From: Natrialba taiwanensis DSM 12281
GTDB taxonomy: Archaea; Halobacteriota; Halobacteria; Halobacteriales; Natrialbaceae
DNA length: 36,603 bases
Direction of reading: 5' to 3'
Assembly (NCBI RefSeq): GCF_000337595.1
Contig: NZ_AOIL01000032.1
Coordinates: 14,570-51,172, forward strand
Position numbers and translations under genes: made by a program. This document shows positions 16,973 through 25,086 of this stretch, piece by piece. The notes beneath the pieces were generated by a model. The model worked only from the letters and a program-made list of their open reading frames with translations, searched no databases and was not told the origin of the DNA. The stretch's first letter is position 1, and every line of letters starts with the position of its first letter.

Positions 16973-18541
16973 TCAGTCCAGATCGAGCCGCACATCGCTC
17001 TCATCGTCGAGTTCGATCGAGTCGGCCAGCGAACCGTGGTTGCCCGCCAGCGCGATCGTGTCGGTCTTCGGACCGCTTGCGCGCAGGAACTGTCCGTCCG
17101 CCGGCGGGGTACAGCCGCGAACTTGCGTGCGCTCGACGTTCGAAAGGGAGAGAGCGGGCTCGTCGGATGCAGGGTCTGCGCCGACGACGGGTTGCACGTC
17201 GAGTTCGTCGATGGTGACGTCGTCCGTTTCCTCGACGCGCAGTGCAGGGCTGTCGGGCGTTCGGAGTTCGACGTTCCGAAACGAGATGTCGGCGATGGAC
17301 TTGCAGAACAGGCCGTGGGTCTGCTCGTAGCCGTCGGCCATCGCGGGATCGAGGTCCGTCGCATCGAGCGATCTGGTTGCGTCGATCCGCACGTCGCGAA
17401 ACGAGATGCCCTCGAAGTACCGCTCGGGGAGCCCGGCGAAGAAGCCGGCGGTCTCGACGTTGCGGGCGGTAATATTGCTGAACGAGACGTTGCGGACCAG
17501 CGGCGTCCCCTCGCCGGTCGGTTCGGGATCGCTGTCCAACGGGGTGAAGTAGTAGCCGTTGATGACGAACGGACACGCGATGCGGCGCATGACGATCTGG
17601 TCGAATCGCAGATCCTCGACGACGCCGCCGCGGCCTCGCTGGGTCTTGATCCGAATCCCGCGGTCCGTGTCGGTGAACGTGCAGTTTGACACCGTCACGT
17701 CCCGGACGTCGCCAGACATCTCGCTTCCGATCACGACGCCGCCGTGACCGGCCTCGACGGTGCAGTTCGCGACCGTGATCTGCGAGGCCGGCTCGCCGAC
17801 CTCACGCCCCTCCGCGTCCTTCCCGGATTTGATGCAGATCGCATCGTCGCCCGCGTTGATGTACGCATCGCTGATCCGGACGTACCGCGAGGAGTCGATG
17901 TCGATCCCGTCGCCGTTCGGCGCGCCGGCCGGGTTTTCGATGTTCACGTCGGTGATCGTCACGTTCTCCGAGTAGACGACGTGCGTGTTCCAGAACGGCG
18001 AGTTCCGCAGCGTCACGCCCGAGACGGTGACGTTCTCGGCATCGAAAATCTGGAGCAGCGGCGGCCGGTGCGTGAAACTGCTCACGTCGTCTTGCTTGTC
18101 GTTTTGCGCCTCGAACTCGGCCAGTCGGTCCTGCAGTCCGTCGGGAAGCATCGGTTCCGGCTCGCCGTAGAACTGCCACCAGTACTCGCCGTTCCCGTCG
18201 ATCGCTCCCTGACCGGTGATCGAAACGGTGTCGGTTCCGTCGACCAGCAGGCACGGGTGGAAGCCGATCTGATCCCACCCTTCCCAGCGGCTCTGTACCG
18301 TCGGGAACGCCTCGTAGTCGCCGACGAATCGCAGTGTCGCTCCCGCCTCCAGATGAAGCGTCGTCCGATCACCAACGCGAAGCGGGCCCGTCACGTACGT
18401 TCCCGGGGGAACGGACACCGTTCCACCGGTTCCGGCACACTCGTCGAGCGCCGTCTGAATCGCCTCGGTATTGGAATCGTCGGACCCACTCTGTGCGCCG
18501 AACTCGCGGATGTCGTATCGACCCGTGTCAGGGACTGCCAT
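16973..18541 (-). CDS. GH28 polygalacturonase, cytoplasmic
   Basis: A 522-residue glycoside hydrolase family 28 protein that hydrolyses alpha-1,4-galacturonosyl links, probably as an exo-acting enzyme on imported oligogalacturonides. Catalytic features are N-G-D-G-I-D with Asp211 and Asp214, G-D-D-A-I with Asp232/Asp233, G-H-G-G with His266, and G-I-R-I-K near residue 300. The N-terminus (A-V-P-D-T-G-R-Y-D-I-R-E-F-G-A) begins directly with the beta-helix and has no signal peptide or Tat motif, so it should stay inside the cell. The ATG at 18541 is backed by a TATA box at 18564-18571. It lies 92 bp downstream of the GH4 gene. Confidence 0.93.
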   Translation of the reverse strand: MAVPDTGRYDIREFGAQSGSDDSNTEAIQTALDECAGTGGTVSVPPGTYVTGPLRVGDRTTLHLEAGATLRFVGDYEAFPTVQSRWEGWDQIGFHPCLLVDGTDTVSITGQGAIDGNGEYWWQFYGEPEPMLPDGLQDRLAEFEAQNDKQDDVSSFTHRPPLLQIFDAENVTVSGVTLRNSPFWNTHVVYSENVTITDVNIENPAGAPNGDGIDIDSSRYVRISDAYINAGDDAICIKSGKDAEGREVGEPASQITVANCTVEAGHGGVVIGSEMSGDVRDVTVSNCTFTDTDRGIRIKTQRGRGGVVEDLRFDQIVMRRIACPFVINGYYFTPLDSDPEPTGEGTPLVRNVSFSNITARNVETAGFFAGLPERYFEGISFRDVRIDATRSLDATDLDPAMADGYEQTHGLFCKSIADISFRNVELRTPDSPALRVEETDDVTIDELDVQPVVGADPASDEPALSLSNVERTQVRGCTPPADGQFLRASGPKTDTIALAGNHGSLADSIELDDESDVRLDLD

Positions 18542-18563
18542 CGTCTGCCTATTTCGCAGTACG

Positions 18564-18571
18564 AAAATAAA
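18564..18571 (-). promoter_or_regulatory. TATA box of the GH28 gene
   Basis: TTTATTTT on the minus strand, 23-30 bp upstream of the ATG at 18541, in the 92-bp gap after the GH4 gene. It suggests an internal promoter in addition to read-through. Confidence 0.55.
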
Positions 18572-18633
18572 CGTTGCGTCGTCGGCGATTCGTGACCGAG
18601 GTTCCGTCGCTCCCCTTACGGACGCCGATCCAG

Positions 18634-20055
18634 TCACGTCTCGAGAATCGTCGCGTTCTCTCCGTCCCACGCATCAAGGAACTCGCGTTCGCGCTCGACG
18701 AGTTCAATGAAGAGGGATTCGGCCGCCTCCCGCTCGAGAGTCACGACGGGGTCGGAGAGGAATACCCGGAACGCCCGGTCGAGGTCGCCGTCGAAGCCGG
18801 CCTTAACGAGCGTTTCCTGGTTGTGGACGTGCGTGAGGACGAGCGACCGGATCGACCGGGGAAGCGAGCCCGCGGTCAGCGGCGTGACGGCGTCGCCGGT
18901 GAGCAACGCGTTCGTCTCGACGATGGCACCGTCCGGGAGGTTAGCGACCTGCCCTTGGTTGGGATAGTTCAGGTGCGTTTCCAGCGGTTCGAGCCCGAGT
19001 AACGCCCGGATGATGTCGACGGCTTCCTCGCCGGATTCGGTGAGTTCGAACGTCTCCGCCCCCGAGAGATACCGCTCCGTCGGCGTCGGTCCGTCAGCCG
19101 GCAGCCGCGCCTCGCTTGGCGTAAACCGAATCCCCCATCGGTGGAGTTCTTCGAGATCGTCGAGTTCGAGATACCACGGGATGAACTCGACGAGGTGGCG
19201 GTCGCCGGCCGCGGGGAAGCAGCCGAACCGGTCGTAGAGGTCGAACGCGACGCGATAGTTGTTGGTCCAGTAGGATGCGTCGGCCATCGAACCGGGATCG
19301 AAGTCGGCCAGCGGTTTTCGGGCCGCGAGTTCGGCGTCGAGGAACCGATAGAGGTCGCGGCCGCGCCAGCGCGCCTCGTCGATCCACGTGAAGTGATTGA
19401 TTCCCTTGACGGTGACGTGAATCTCGTCCGAATCGACGGCGTCGACGCCGTCGAGATGCGTCGTCGCGAGGTCGGCGAACAACTCCTGCGTTTGGAACAC
19501 TTCGTGACAGAGGCCGATGGCCTTGATCTCGGGGAACTCTTCGTAGAGGGTGCGGGTGCAGACGGTCATCGGGTTCGTGTAGTTGAGCACCCACGCGTCG
19601 GGGCACTGTTCGCGGATCGTCGCCGCGATTTCTCGGTACTGGGGAATCGCCCGCATCGAGCGCAGGATGCCGCCGGGGCCGACGGTATCGGCGACCGGCT
19701 GGTGGATGCCGTACTGCTTCGGCAGGTCGATGTCGTGGACGAACGTCTCCGCCGGCGGGTCCTGGATCGAGCAGATGACGATATCCGCGCCCGAGAGCGC
19801 GGCGGACAGGTCCCGAACCGCGTCGAACGTCCAGTCACCGTCGGCGTCCGCGCGGCTCGTTACCTGCGTTCCGAGTTCAGCGTTCTTCCTCGCAGCCTCG
19901 TAGTCGACATCGTACAGCGCGACGGTGCCGGCGATCTCCGTACACTGCGCGAGGTCGTTGATGAGGGTGTGCGCCCAGCCCTGGCTGCCGCCACCGATGT
20001 AGCCGATTCGGATCTCCGGAATTGCGTCGCTCGAACGTCTGCCAAGGTGATGCAT
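18634..20055 (-). CDS. GH4 family glycosidase, alpha-galacturonidase-like
   Basis: A 473-residue family GH4 enzyme, which uses NAD+ and a divalent metal and a redox-elimination mechanism. The nucleotide loop is G-Y-I-G-G-G-S-Q-G at 18-26, N-Y-T-N-P is at 158-162, metal-ligand C183 lies in G-L-C-H-E-V-F, and G-I-N-H-F is at 218-222. The C-H-E-V-F and G-I-N-H-F-T-W versions resemble the LplD-type alpha-galacturonidase branch more than phospho-glucosidases, and the pectin context agrees. It would release galacturonate from short unmodified oligomers in the cytoplasm. The ATG at 20053-20055 (M-H-H-L-G) is chosen because homology begins soon after. It heads the leftward run GH4-GH28-oxidoreductase-lactonase-PPC. 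Confidence 0.88.
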   Translation of the reverse strand: MHHLGRRSSDAIPEIRIGYIGGGSQGWAHTLINDLAQCTEIAGTVALYDVDYEAARKNAELGTQVTSRADADGDWTFDAVRDLSAALSGADIVICSIQDPPAETFVHDIDLPKQYGIHQPVADTVGPGGILRSMRAIPQYREIAATIREQCPDAWVLNYTNPMTVCTRTLYEEFPEIKAIGLCHEVFQTQELFADLATTHLDGVDAVDSDEIHVTVKGINHFTWIDEARWRGRDLYRFLDAELAARKPLADFDPGSMADASYWTNNYRVAFDLYDRFGCFPAAGDRHLVEFIPWYLELDDLEELHRWGIRFTPSEARLPADGPTPTERYLSGAETFELTESGEEAVDIIRALLGLEPLETHLNYPNQGQVANLPDGAIVETNALLTGDAVTPLTAGSLPRSIRSLVLTHVHNQETLVKAGFDGDLDRAFRVFLSDPVVTLEREAAESLFIELVEREREFLDAWDGENATILET

Positions 20056-20471
20056 ACGTCTCTCCCGAACGAAACGCCCAAAAGCGTTGGTGGTCGGGGT
20101 CGAAACTGCCGGCTCTCTTGCTGGACAGCGGCGTTTGCAAGCCGCGTTCCCTGCCGACATCACGCGCATCGGCAGCGACTGCAACGCCGGACTCCGGATC
20201 GACCACGTCGGCGAAAAGCGGCGTCTCCGTGTCGCCGTATCAATCACGACCGGCCGCAACAACCGTCTCGACGTGTTGCTGAACGGTGTCGATCAACTCC
20301 GCTGCTCTTGCGTTCACCACACTCGGTTTCCAGTCCAGCGGTCGGTACTCGTTCGTCCGGATGAAATCTCTCCTGCTGGTCTCCGTTCCGGCTATTACCA
20401 TCGGTCTCCTCTCTCGTTTCTCCCCCCGAGTTCAGTGAGTTCCCGCTCGCCGAATATTGACATACGTACTG

Positions 20472-20513
20472 TTGTAATGAATTTGTGGAAACATTACAAT
20501 CGTACAATTGTAA
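20472..20513. promoter_or_regulatory. Cluster of TTGTAA/TTACAA inverted repeats
   Basis: TTGTAATG (20472-20479) and CATTACAA (20492-20499) are perfect 8-bp inverted arms 12 bp apart. A perfect 10-bp palindrome TACAATTGTA follows at 20503-20512 and adds another TTGTAA. This looks like a multi-site operator, distinct from the TGTTC-N9-GAACA sites. The gene it controls is unclear, since it lies about 300 bp from the IclR gene and about 420 bp from the GH4 gene. Confidence 0.5.
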
Positions 20514-20758
20514 ATGGTCTCGGCCGACCGTCACTCAGTAGTGGCGAATAGTAGCGTAGTAGCGCTTCTACGTGCTAAATACGCCGTTTTATCGGTGACA
20601 ATCCTCGTTCGCGAGACGGGAATGACGGCCGGTTCAGCAATACTGTGTCGGACGACGTTGTGGGTGCCGACCTGCCGATGGCGGTCCGCTAACAGGGACG
20701 GACGAACGCACCCAGCGAGTAGTCAGTGCTGGACCGATCGCTCCCGACGACCCGTTTC

Positions 20759-20777
20759 AGTTCCCTTCTGGAGAACA
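20759..20777. promoter_or_regulatory. Palindromic operator candidate, site 3, at the IclR promoter
   Basis: AGTTCCCTTCTGGAGAACA, nine of ten arm bases matching the TGTTC-N9-GAACA sites at 7611 and 7926, with a similar centre. It ends 3 bp before the TATA box of the IclR gene, a position typical for an activator site or autoregulation in archaea. Confidence 0.6.
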
Positions 20778-20780
20778 GAC

Positions 20781-20787
20781 TTATAAT
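20781..20787 (+). promoter_or_regulatory. TATA box of the IclR-family gene
   Basis: TTATAAT, 24-30 bp upstream of the ATG at 20811, supporting that start over the ATG at 20796. Confidence 0.65.
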
Positions 20788-20810
20788 CCTGAACTATGAT
20801 ACCACTTTGT

Positions 20811-21584
20811 ATGGCAAGCACCCCCGATGAACGCACTGGACGGCGCATTCGGTCGGTCGAAATCGCATTTACGATTCTCGACGCCATCCGTGCGAACGAG
20901 GCGACGAGCGTTACCGAACTGGCCGACGAGCTCGGTCACTCCAAAAGCACCATCCACAGCCACCTTCGAACCCTCGAGAGCCAGGAGATCATCGTTCGAC
21001 AGGACGATGGCTACCGACTCAGTCTGCAACTCCTCGATATGGCAAACGACGTTCGAGAGCAGGTTGCAAACTACGAGGTCATCGTCGACGAAGTCGATAA
21101 ACTGGCGTCCGAAACGGGCGAAATCGCCCACTTCGGGCTCGAAGAACACGGCAAAGTGGCCTACCTCTACAAGGCGATGGGGACGCAGGCCGTCGAAACG
21201 GTCTCGCGACCCGGCGGCAAACAGCCGATGTACTCGACATCCCTCGGCAAGGCCATCCTCGCTTTCCTCCCGGCCGACCGACGCCGAGAGATCCTCGACC
21301 ACGTCTCGTTCGCCCCGAAAACGCCGAAAACGATCACCGACCCCGAGCGCTTCGCTGATGAACTCGATGTCATCACCGACCAGGGGTACGCGATCGACGA
21401 CGAGGAGAACATCGAGGGACTCCGATGTGTTGCCGCCCCTGTGAAAAACGGGAACACGGTCCTCGGTGCCGTCAGCGTCTCCGGCCCAGTGAGTCGCAGC
21501 ACGGACGAGGTCCTCCACGGTGAACTCGCCGAAAGCGTGCAACGAACCGCCAACGTGATCGAACTCAATACGAAATTCTCCTGA
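20811..21584 (+). CDS. IclR-family transcriptional regulator
   Basis: A 257-residue regulator. The N-terminal winged helix-turn-helix spans about residues 12-70 (S-V-E-I-A-F-T-I-L-D-A-I, then S-V-T-E-L-A-D-E-L-G-H-S-K-S-T-I-H-S-H-L). The C-terminal IclR effector domain has Y-S-T-S-L-G-K-A-I-L-A-F-L-P near residue 140 and G-L-R-C-V-A-A-P-V near 205, ending in the usual G-A-V-S-V-S-G-P segment. IclR proteins commonly sense small organic or sugar acids, and haloarchaeal members activate pentose and other sugar-acid pathways. Its location within the island and the shared palindrome make it the likely pectin/galacturonate regulator. The inducer is unknown, with a pathway acid such as 2-keto-3-deoxy acid or galactarate a natural guess. 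Confidence 0.93.
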   Translation: MASTPDERTGRRIRSVEIAFTILDAIRANEATSVTELADELGHSKSTIHSHLRTLESQEIIVRQDDGYRLSLQLLDMANDVREQVANYEVIVDEVDKLASETGEIAHFGLEEHGKVAYLYKAMGTQAVETVSRPGGKQPMYSTSLGKAILAFLPADRRREILDHVSFAPKTPKTITDPERFADELDVITDQGYAIDDEENIEGLRCVAAPVKNGNTVLGAVSVSGPVSRSTDEVLHGELAESVQRTANVIELNTKFS

Positions 21585-21711
21585 CTCCACGGTTCGTTCG
21601 CCGTCTCAGAATCGGTTCGACTGTCGTCGAACGCGTCCTCTCGGATACCTGCACATTCGTTCAAGAAACACTTACCATTTTTCGACTTGATTCCCTGATT
21701 GGTGTAGGCTA

Positions 21712-22466
21712 ATGACACACGACAGACGGACGTTTCTGCAGACGGTCGGTGCAGGGAGTCTCGGCCTCGCGACACTACCGCTGTTCAGCGACGCGGTTGC
21801 TGCAGCGACGCTCATCACGATCCGCGGCGGTGGCGCGGACATCTGGAATACGGAAGACGCGTTTCACTACTCCCACGACGAGTTCAGCGGGACATCGACG
21901 TTCGAGTGCGCAATACCGCGCTGGAACACACCGATCTGAACGCGAAGACCGGAATCATGATTCGGGAGTCGCTGGCTCCCGACGCGGCGAACGTGATGCT
22001 TCGCCGGACGCCGAACGGGGCGGTATCACTGCAGTGGCGTCCCGAGTCTGGAGCCGAGACGGTGAGTACGACCTCCGGCGGCGAGGACGAGAGCGAGGTC
22101 GACGGCGGCAGTCTCGAGGCCGAGTGGCTGCGATTGTGCAGGCGCGGCGATACCTTCGAAGCGTACGGGTCGTCCGACGGGGACGACTGGACGCTCCTCG
22201 CCGACATCGATACGGAGCAGGTCGCGATACGCGACGAGGCGTCCGTCGTCGATCACAACCGCGACAACGCCGGCGCGCGACCGGCCGACCGCACTGCCAT
22301 CGACGAGCGACTCATCGCCCAACTCGACGCCGGCGAGGGAACCTACATCGACAGCCAGTCGGAAGTCGGCGGCTATCCCGACCTTCCAGTCCGGACGTGT
22401 CCGATCTCCGTTCCCCAGAGCGGGACACGCGCCTGGCTTCGGGCGAAAGCCCGTACCGTCGAATAG
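21712..22466 (+). pseudogene. Pectate lyase remnant: Tat signal, concanavalin-like domain, frameshift and lost catalytic core
   Basis: The first frame (21712-21939) encodes a Tat signal (D-R-R-T-F-L-Q, hydrophobic stretch, A-V-A-A-A) and G-G-G-A-D-I-W-N-T-E-D-A-F-H-Y, the start of a DUF1349-like concanavalin A-type domain. A one-base frameshift near 21906-21935 moves the rest (A-L-E-H-T-D-L-N-A-K-T-G-I-M-I-R-E-S-L, then G-D-T-F-E-A-Y-G-S-S-D-G-D-D-W) into another frame. After T-E-Q-V-A-I the sequence jumps to V-V-D-H-N-x-x-N-A-G-A-R-P-A-D-R-T, matching the tail of the intact PL1 enzyme at 2604-4310 through G-G-Y-P-D-L and the final S-V-P-Q-S-G segment. The catalytic beta-helix, about 250 residues, is absent. 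The gene is dead in two ways. Confidence 0.75.
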
Positions 22467-22703
22467 TCACTACTCGACTCCGAAAAACCGAAGAGCCGAG
22501 GAATCGACCACCGACGGCAGACGGCCGCCGGCGCTGAACTCGGAACCCGCTTGCCGACGCTCTGACAGCTCGTTGAGCTGGTTCACCGTCCCGCAATCGT
22601 GCGGTTCGCGGCCTCGAAACCTCCTAACCTCGCAACCTTGCGGGTCCGCGCCGGAGAGCACACCATTTATACGATCCTCGGCCGTGTCCCAACGTATCAC
22701 ACA

Positions 22704-23066
22704 ATGACGGCCCAACCGCGATACGAACCCCGGATCGAGGACGAAACGCTCTATCTGGACCACGATGGGGATCGCCTGGAAGTCGGTCCGATGGAGCACA
22801 TCGTCGATCGAATCGGCGAGACGTACACGCTCGAGTACACCGAAGAGCAAAGCGCCGCCGCGTGGCTCCAGACCGACAGCGACAACACGATCACGTTCGA
22901 CGTTCGCGAGGTCGTCGGCAAGATGACCCACACCCAAGAGTTCGTCGCGAACCTCGAAAACTGTCCCCTCGACCAGACGACGCCGGACGGAGAGCCGAAA
23001 CGAACGGCGTTGTTCGTCGATCTCATCACCGAAATCTGGGATTCGAAGGGGAATCTCGACGGGTAG
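22704..23066 (+). CDS. Conserved-looking hypothetical protein, 120 residues
   Basis: An acidic, soluble 120-residue protein with no signal or membrane segment. It has regular haloarchaeal composition and a good ATG (22704) with TTTATAC at 22667-22673, 31-37 bp upstream, implying a leader of a few bases. Segments such as Y-L-D-H-D-G-D-R-L-E-V-G and T-Y-T-L-E-Y-T-E-E-Q suggest an alternating beta-strand start, followed by helical T-F-D-V-R-E-V-V-G-K-M-T-H-T-Q-E-F-V-A-N-L. I do not recognise the family. It lies between the broken pectate lyase and the 642-residue protein, but has its own promoter and need not belong to pectin use. Confidence 0.65.
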   Translation: MTAQPRYEPRIEDETLYLDHDGDRLEVGPMEHIVDRIGETYTLEYTEEQSAAAWLQTDSDNTITFDVREVVGKMTHTQEFVANLENCPLDQTTPDGEPKRTALFVDLITEIWDSKGNLDG

Positions 23067-23119
23067 CGACGGGTTCGAGCCTACGGACTCCCGCGACTCG
23101 CCTCTCTCCTCGACCCAAA

Positions 23120-23126
23120 TATTAAT
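23120..23126 (+). promoter_or_regulatory. TATA box of the 642-residue protein gene
   Basis: TATTAAT within an AAATATTAAT stretch (23117-23126), 26-32 bp upstream of the ATG at 23152. Confidence 0.55.
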
Positions 23127-23151
23127 CACCCCGACCGACGCCACACGAGGT

Positions 23152-25080
23152 ATGTTCGAGCTAGCGGCGCAGCACTCGATCGGTCGGCCGCCCGAGTGGG
23201 CGCTCTTGCAACGAGAACTGTTCGAGACGATGGCGGACGCCGTCGATCGCTTCGTCGACGAATACGTCGACGAGAACGGCGAACCGTACTGGCCACCCAG
23301 GGGCTACACCGGCGTCGATGGGTTCGACGACGTGATCGAGGGATTCTACAACTGGCCGCTCGTCTACGCACTGGGCGGCGACGAGCGATTTCTCGAACAC
23401 GCCCAGGATGTCTATGCGGGCGCGCTTCGACGCGGGAGGAACACTGACACCCCGTTCGGTCATCCGATGGTCGTCGACGAGTTCGAGCAGTGTCGCGACT
23501 GGTTTCACCTGGGCGAGGGGAATCTCTTTACGTACAACATGGGCCTTGCTGCGCCGACCGACGAGGCCGTCGTCGACCGCGCGGAACGGTTCGCCCGGTT
23601 GTACTTCGATACCGACGACGAGGCGGATGCGGGGAACTACGACGGCGACCGGCGCCTCGTCCACGGGCCGATGAACGGCAGTATGGGGCCGGATCACTGC
23701 GATTTTTCCGCGTACGAACACCACCCCTACGGGGCCGAGTACCGCTGGGCGAGTCACGGTCTGCCGTGGCGTGATCTCGAGTTCGCCGAGGCGGCCGAGC
23801 TGTGTGACCCCGACAACGAGGAGCGACTGTTCGAAGTGCTCGACGAGCGGTGTTCGAAGGGGGATATTCCGCTCAATCTCAACGTGACGAGTCTGATGAC
23901 GAACGCTTACCTCCACACCGGCGAGGACCGGTATCGCGAGTGGGCCCTCGAGTATCTCGCGGCGTGGCGCGAGCGAACGGCCGAGAACGGCGGCATCATT
24001 CCGGACAACGTCGGTCGGTCGGGCGAGATCGGGGAGTACACCGACGGCTCGTGGTACGGCGGCTATTACGGCTGGTCGTGGGGCGGGTGGCACTACGTCG
24101 GTATCGGGCCGACGGTCGCCGCGGAGAACGCCGTGTTGCTCACCGGAGATCGGGAGCATTTGGCGTTTCCGCGGTCGCAACTCGACGTGTTGATCGAGAA
24201 CGGGATCGAGGTCGACGAGGATTCGATCCACTCGACGCTGTACGTTCCGCACAAGTACGGCGGTCCCGGCGATTACCACTACGACGCCTCGGGAGTCCTG
24301 ACCGAGGACGACGGGGAGGTGCTGTGGCGCGACGGCTGGTACGAGTTCAAGCCGCATCGAGACGATCCGTACGTGTTCCACCTCTGGTATCTGTCACTGT
24401 CGGAAGCGGATCGGGAGCGGGTCGATCGACTTCGCGACTGGGGGTCACGGGACTGGACGCAGGTCGACTACCGGCCGTCGAACAAGCACGGGGCGGGCCA
24501 GGAGTACGCCTGGTTGGCGTACCTCGATGGGGAGTTTCCGGACTATCCCCAGCGGCGGCTGGAAGCGAGCCACGCCCACGTACAGGACCGCCTCGCGCTC
24601 ATGCGCGAGGAGGGCGGGGTCCCGGACGATGTCGATGAAGATTACCTCCGCGATCGGAATCCGATCGTTCACCGCGGACTGCTCCAGTTGACGATGGGTG
24701 CCCCACAGCCGGTCTATTACGGCGGACTCGTGATGGCGCAGCTTCGCCACTTCGACCCCGAGCGGGAGCGGCCGGGACTACCGCCCGGCGTCGCCGCGCT
24801 GGTCGAGGACATGACCCGGGAGGGCGTGACGCTGACGCTGGTCAACGTCGGTGGACGGGATCGCGACGTGATCGTCCAGGCCGGTGCATACGGCGAACAC
24901 GAGTTCACGGCGATAGAACTCGACGATGAACTGGTACGTCCTGAGTCGACGTGCATTCGGGTGTCGCTCCCGAGCGGAACGCGGTTCACGGTCGCAGCGT
25001 CACTCGATCGATTCGTCACTGAGCCGTCCTATGCGCTGCCGTGGACCGGGTCATGTCGGTCGCGAGTTCGGGATGAGTGA
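23152..25080 (+). CDS. Large protein of unknown function, helical-barrel carbohydrate-enzyme-like
   Basis: A 642-residue soluble protein without a signal peptide. The first 500 or so residues show repeated helix pairs with aromatic, acidic turns, for example F-Y-N-W-P-L-V-Y-A-L-G-G-D-E-R-F-L-E-H, N-L-F-T-Y-N-M-G-L, W-Y-G-G-Y-Y-G-W-S-W-G-G-W-H-Y and A-G-Q-E-Y-A-W-L-A-Y. This resembles (alpha/alpha)6 barrels of glycosidases and uronate lyases. From about 545 a beta-rich C-terminal domain begins (V-T-L-T-L-V-N-V-G-G-R-D-R-D-V-I-V-Q-A). I recognise no named CAZy family with confidence. The pectin context suggests a cytoplasmic glycoside hydrolase or lyase for unsaturated or branched galacturonides. 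The start is fixed by its TATA box; two hairpins follow the stop. Confidence 0.8.
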   Translation: MFELAAQHSIGRPPEWALLQRELFETMADAVDRFVDEYVDENGEPYWPPRGYTGVDGFDDVIEGFYNWPLVYALGGDERFLEHAQDVYAGALRRGRNTDTPFGHPMVVDEFEQCRDWFHLGEGNLFTYNMGLAAPTDEAVVDRAERFARLYFDTDDEADAGNYDGDRRLVHGPMNGSMGPDHCDFSAYEHHPYGAEYRWASHGLPWRDLEFAEAAELCDPDNEERLFEVLDERCSKGDIPLNLNVTSLMTNAYLHTGEDRYREWALEYLAAWRERTAENGGIIPDNVGRSGEIGEYTDGSWYGGYYGWSWGGWHYVGIGPTVAAENAVLLTGDREHLAFPRSQLDVLIENGIEVDEDSIHSTLYVPHKYGGPGDYHYDASGVLTEDDGEVLWRDGWYEFKPHRDDPYVFHLWYLSLSEADRERVDRLRDWGSRDWTQVDYRPSNKHGAGQEYAWLAYLDGEFPDYPQRRLEASHAHVQDRLALMREEGGVPDDVDEDYLRDRNPIVHRGLLQLTMGAPQPVYYGGLVMAQLRHFDPERERPGLPPGVAALVEDMTREGVTLTLVNVGGRDRDVIVQAGAYGEHEFTAIELDDELVRPESTCIRVSLPSGTRFTVAASLDRFVTEPSYALPWTGSCRSRVRDE

Positions 25081-25086
25081 CCGTCG

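Larger units (their letters stand above)
20056..20810. other. Intergenic control region between GH4 and IclR genes
   Basis: About 755 bp with no supported gene. The half next to the GH4 gene is GC-rich and carries open frames that look like random overlap. Positions 20440-20520 are AT-rich with repeated TTGTAA/TTACAA words, and the right end holds an operator candidate and the regulator's TATA box. Confidence 0.65.

Noticed and set aside
19141-20364. 407-codon open frame on the plus strand
   Set aside because: Overlaps the GH4 gene, which has complete NAD and metal motifs on the minus strand.
23161-24381. 406-codon open frame on the minus strand
   Set aside because: Antisense shadow of the 642-residue protein gene, whose promoter and composition favour the plus strand.
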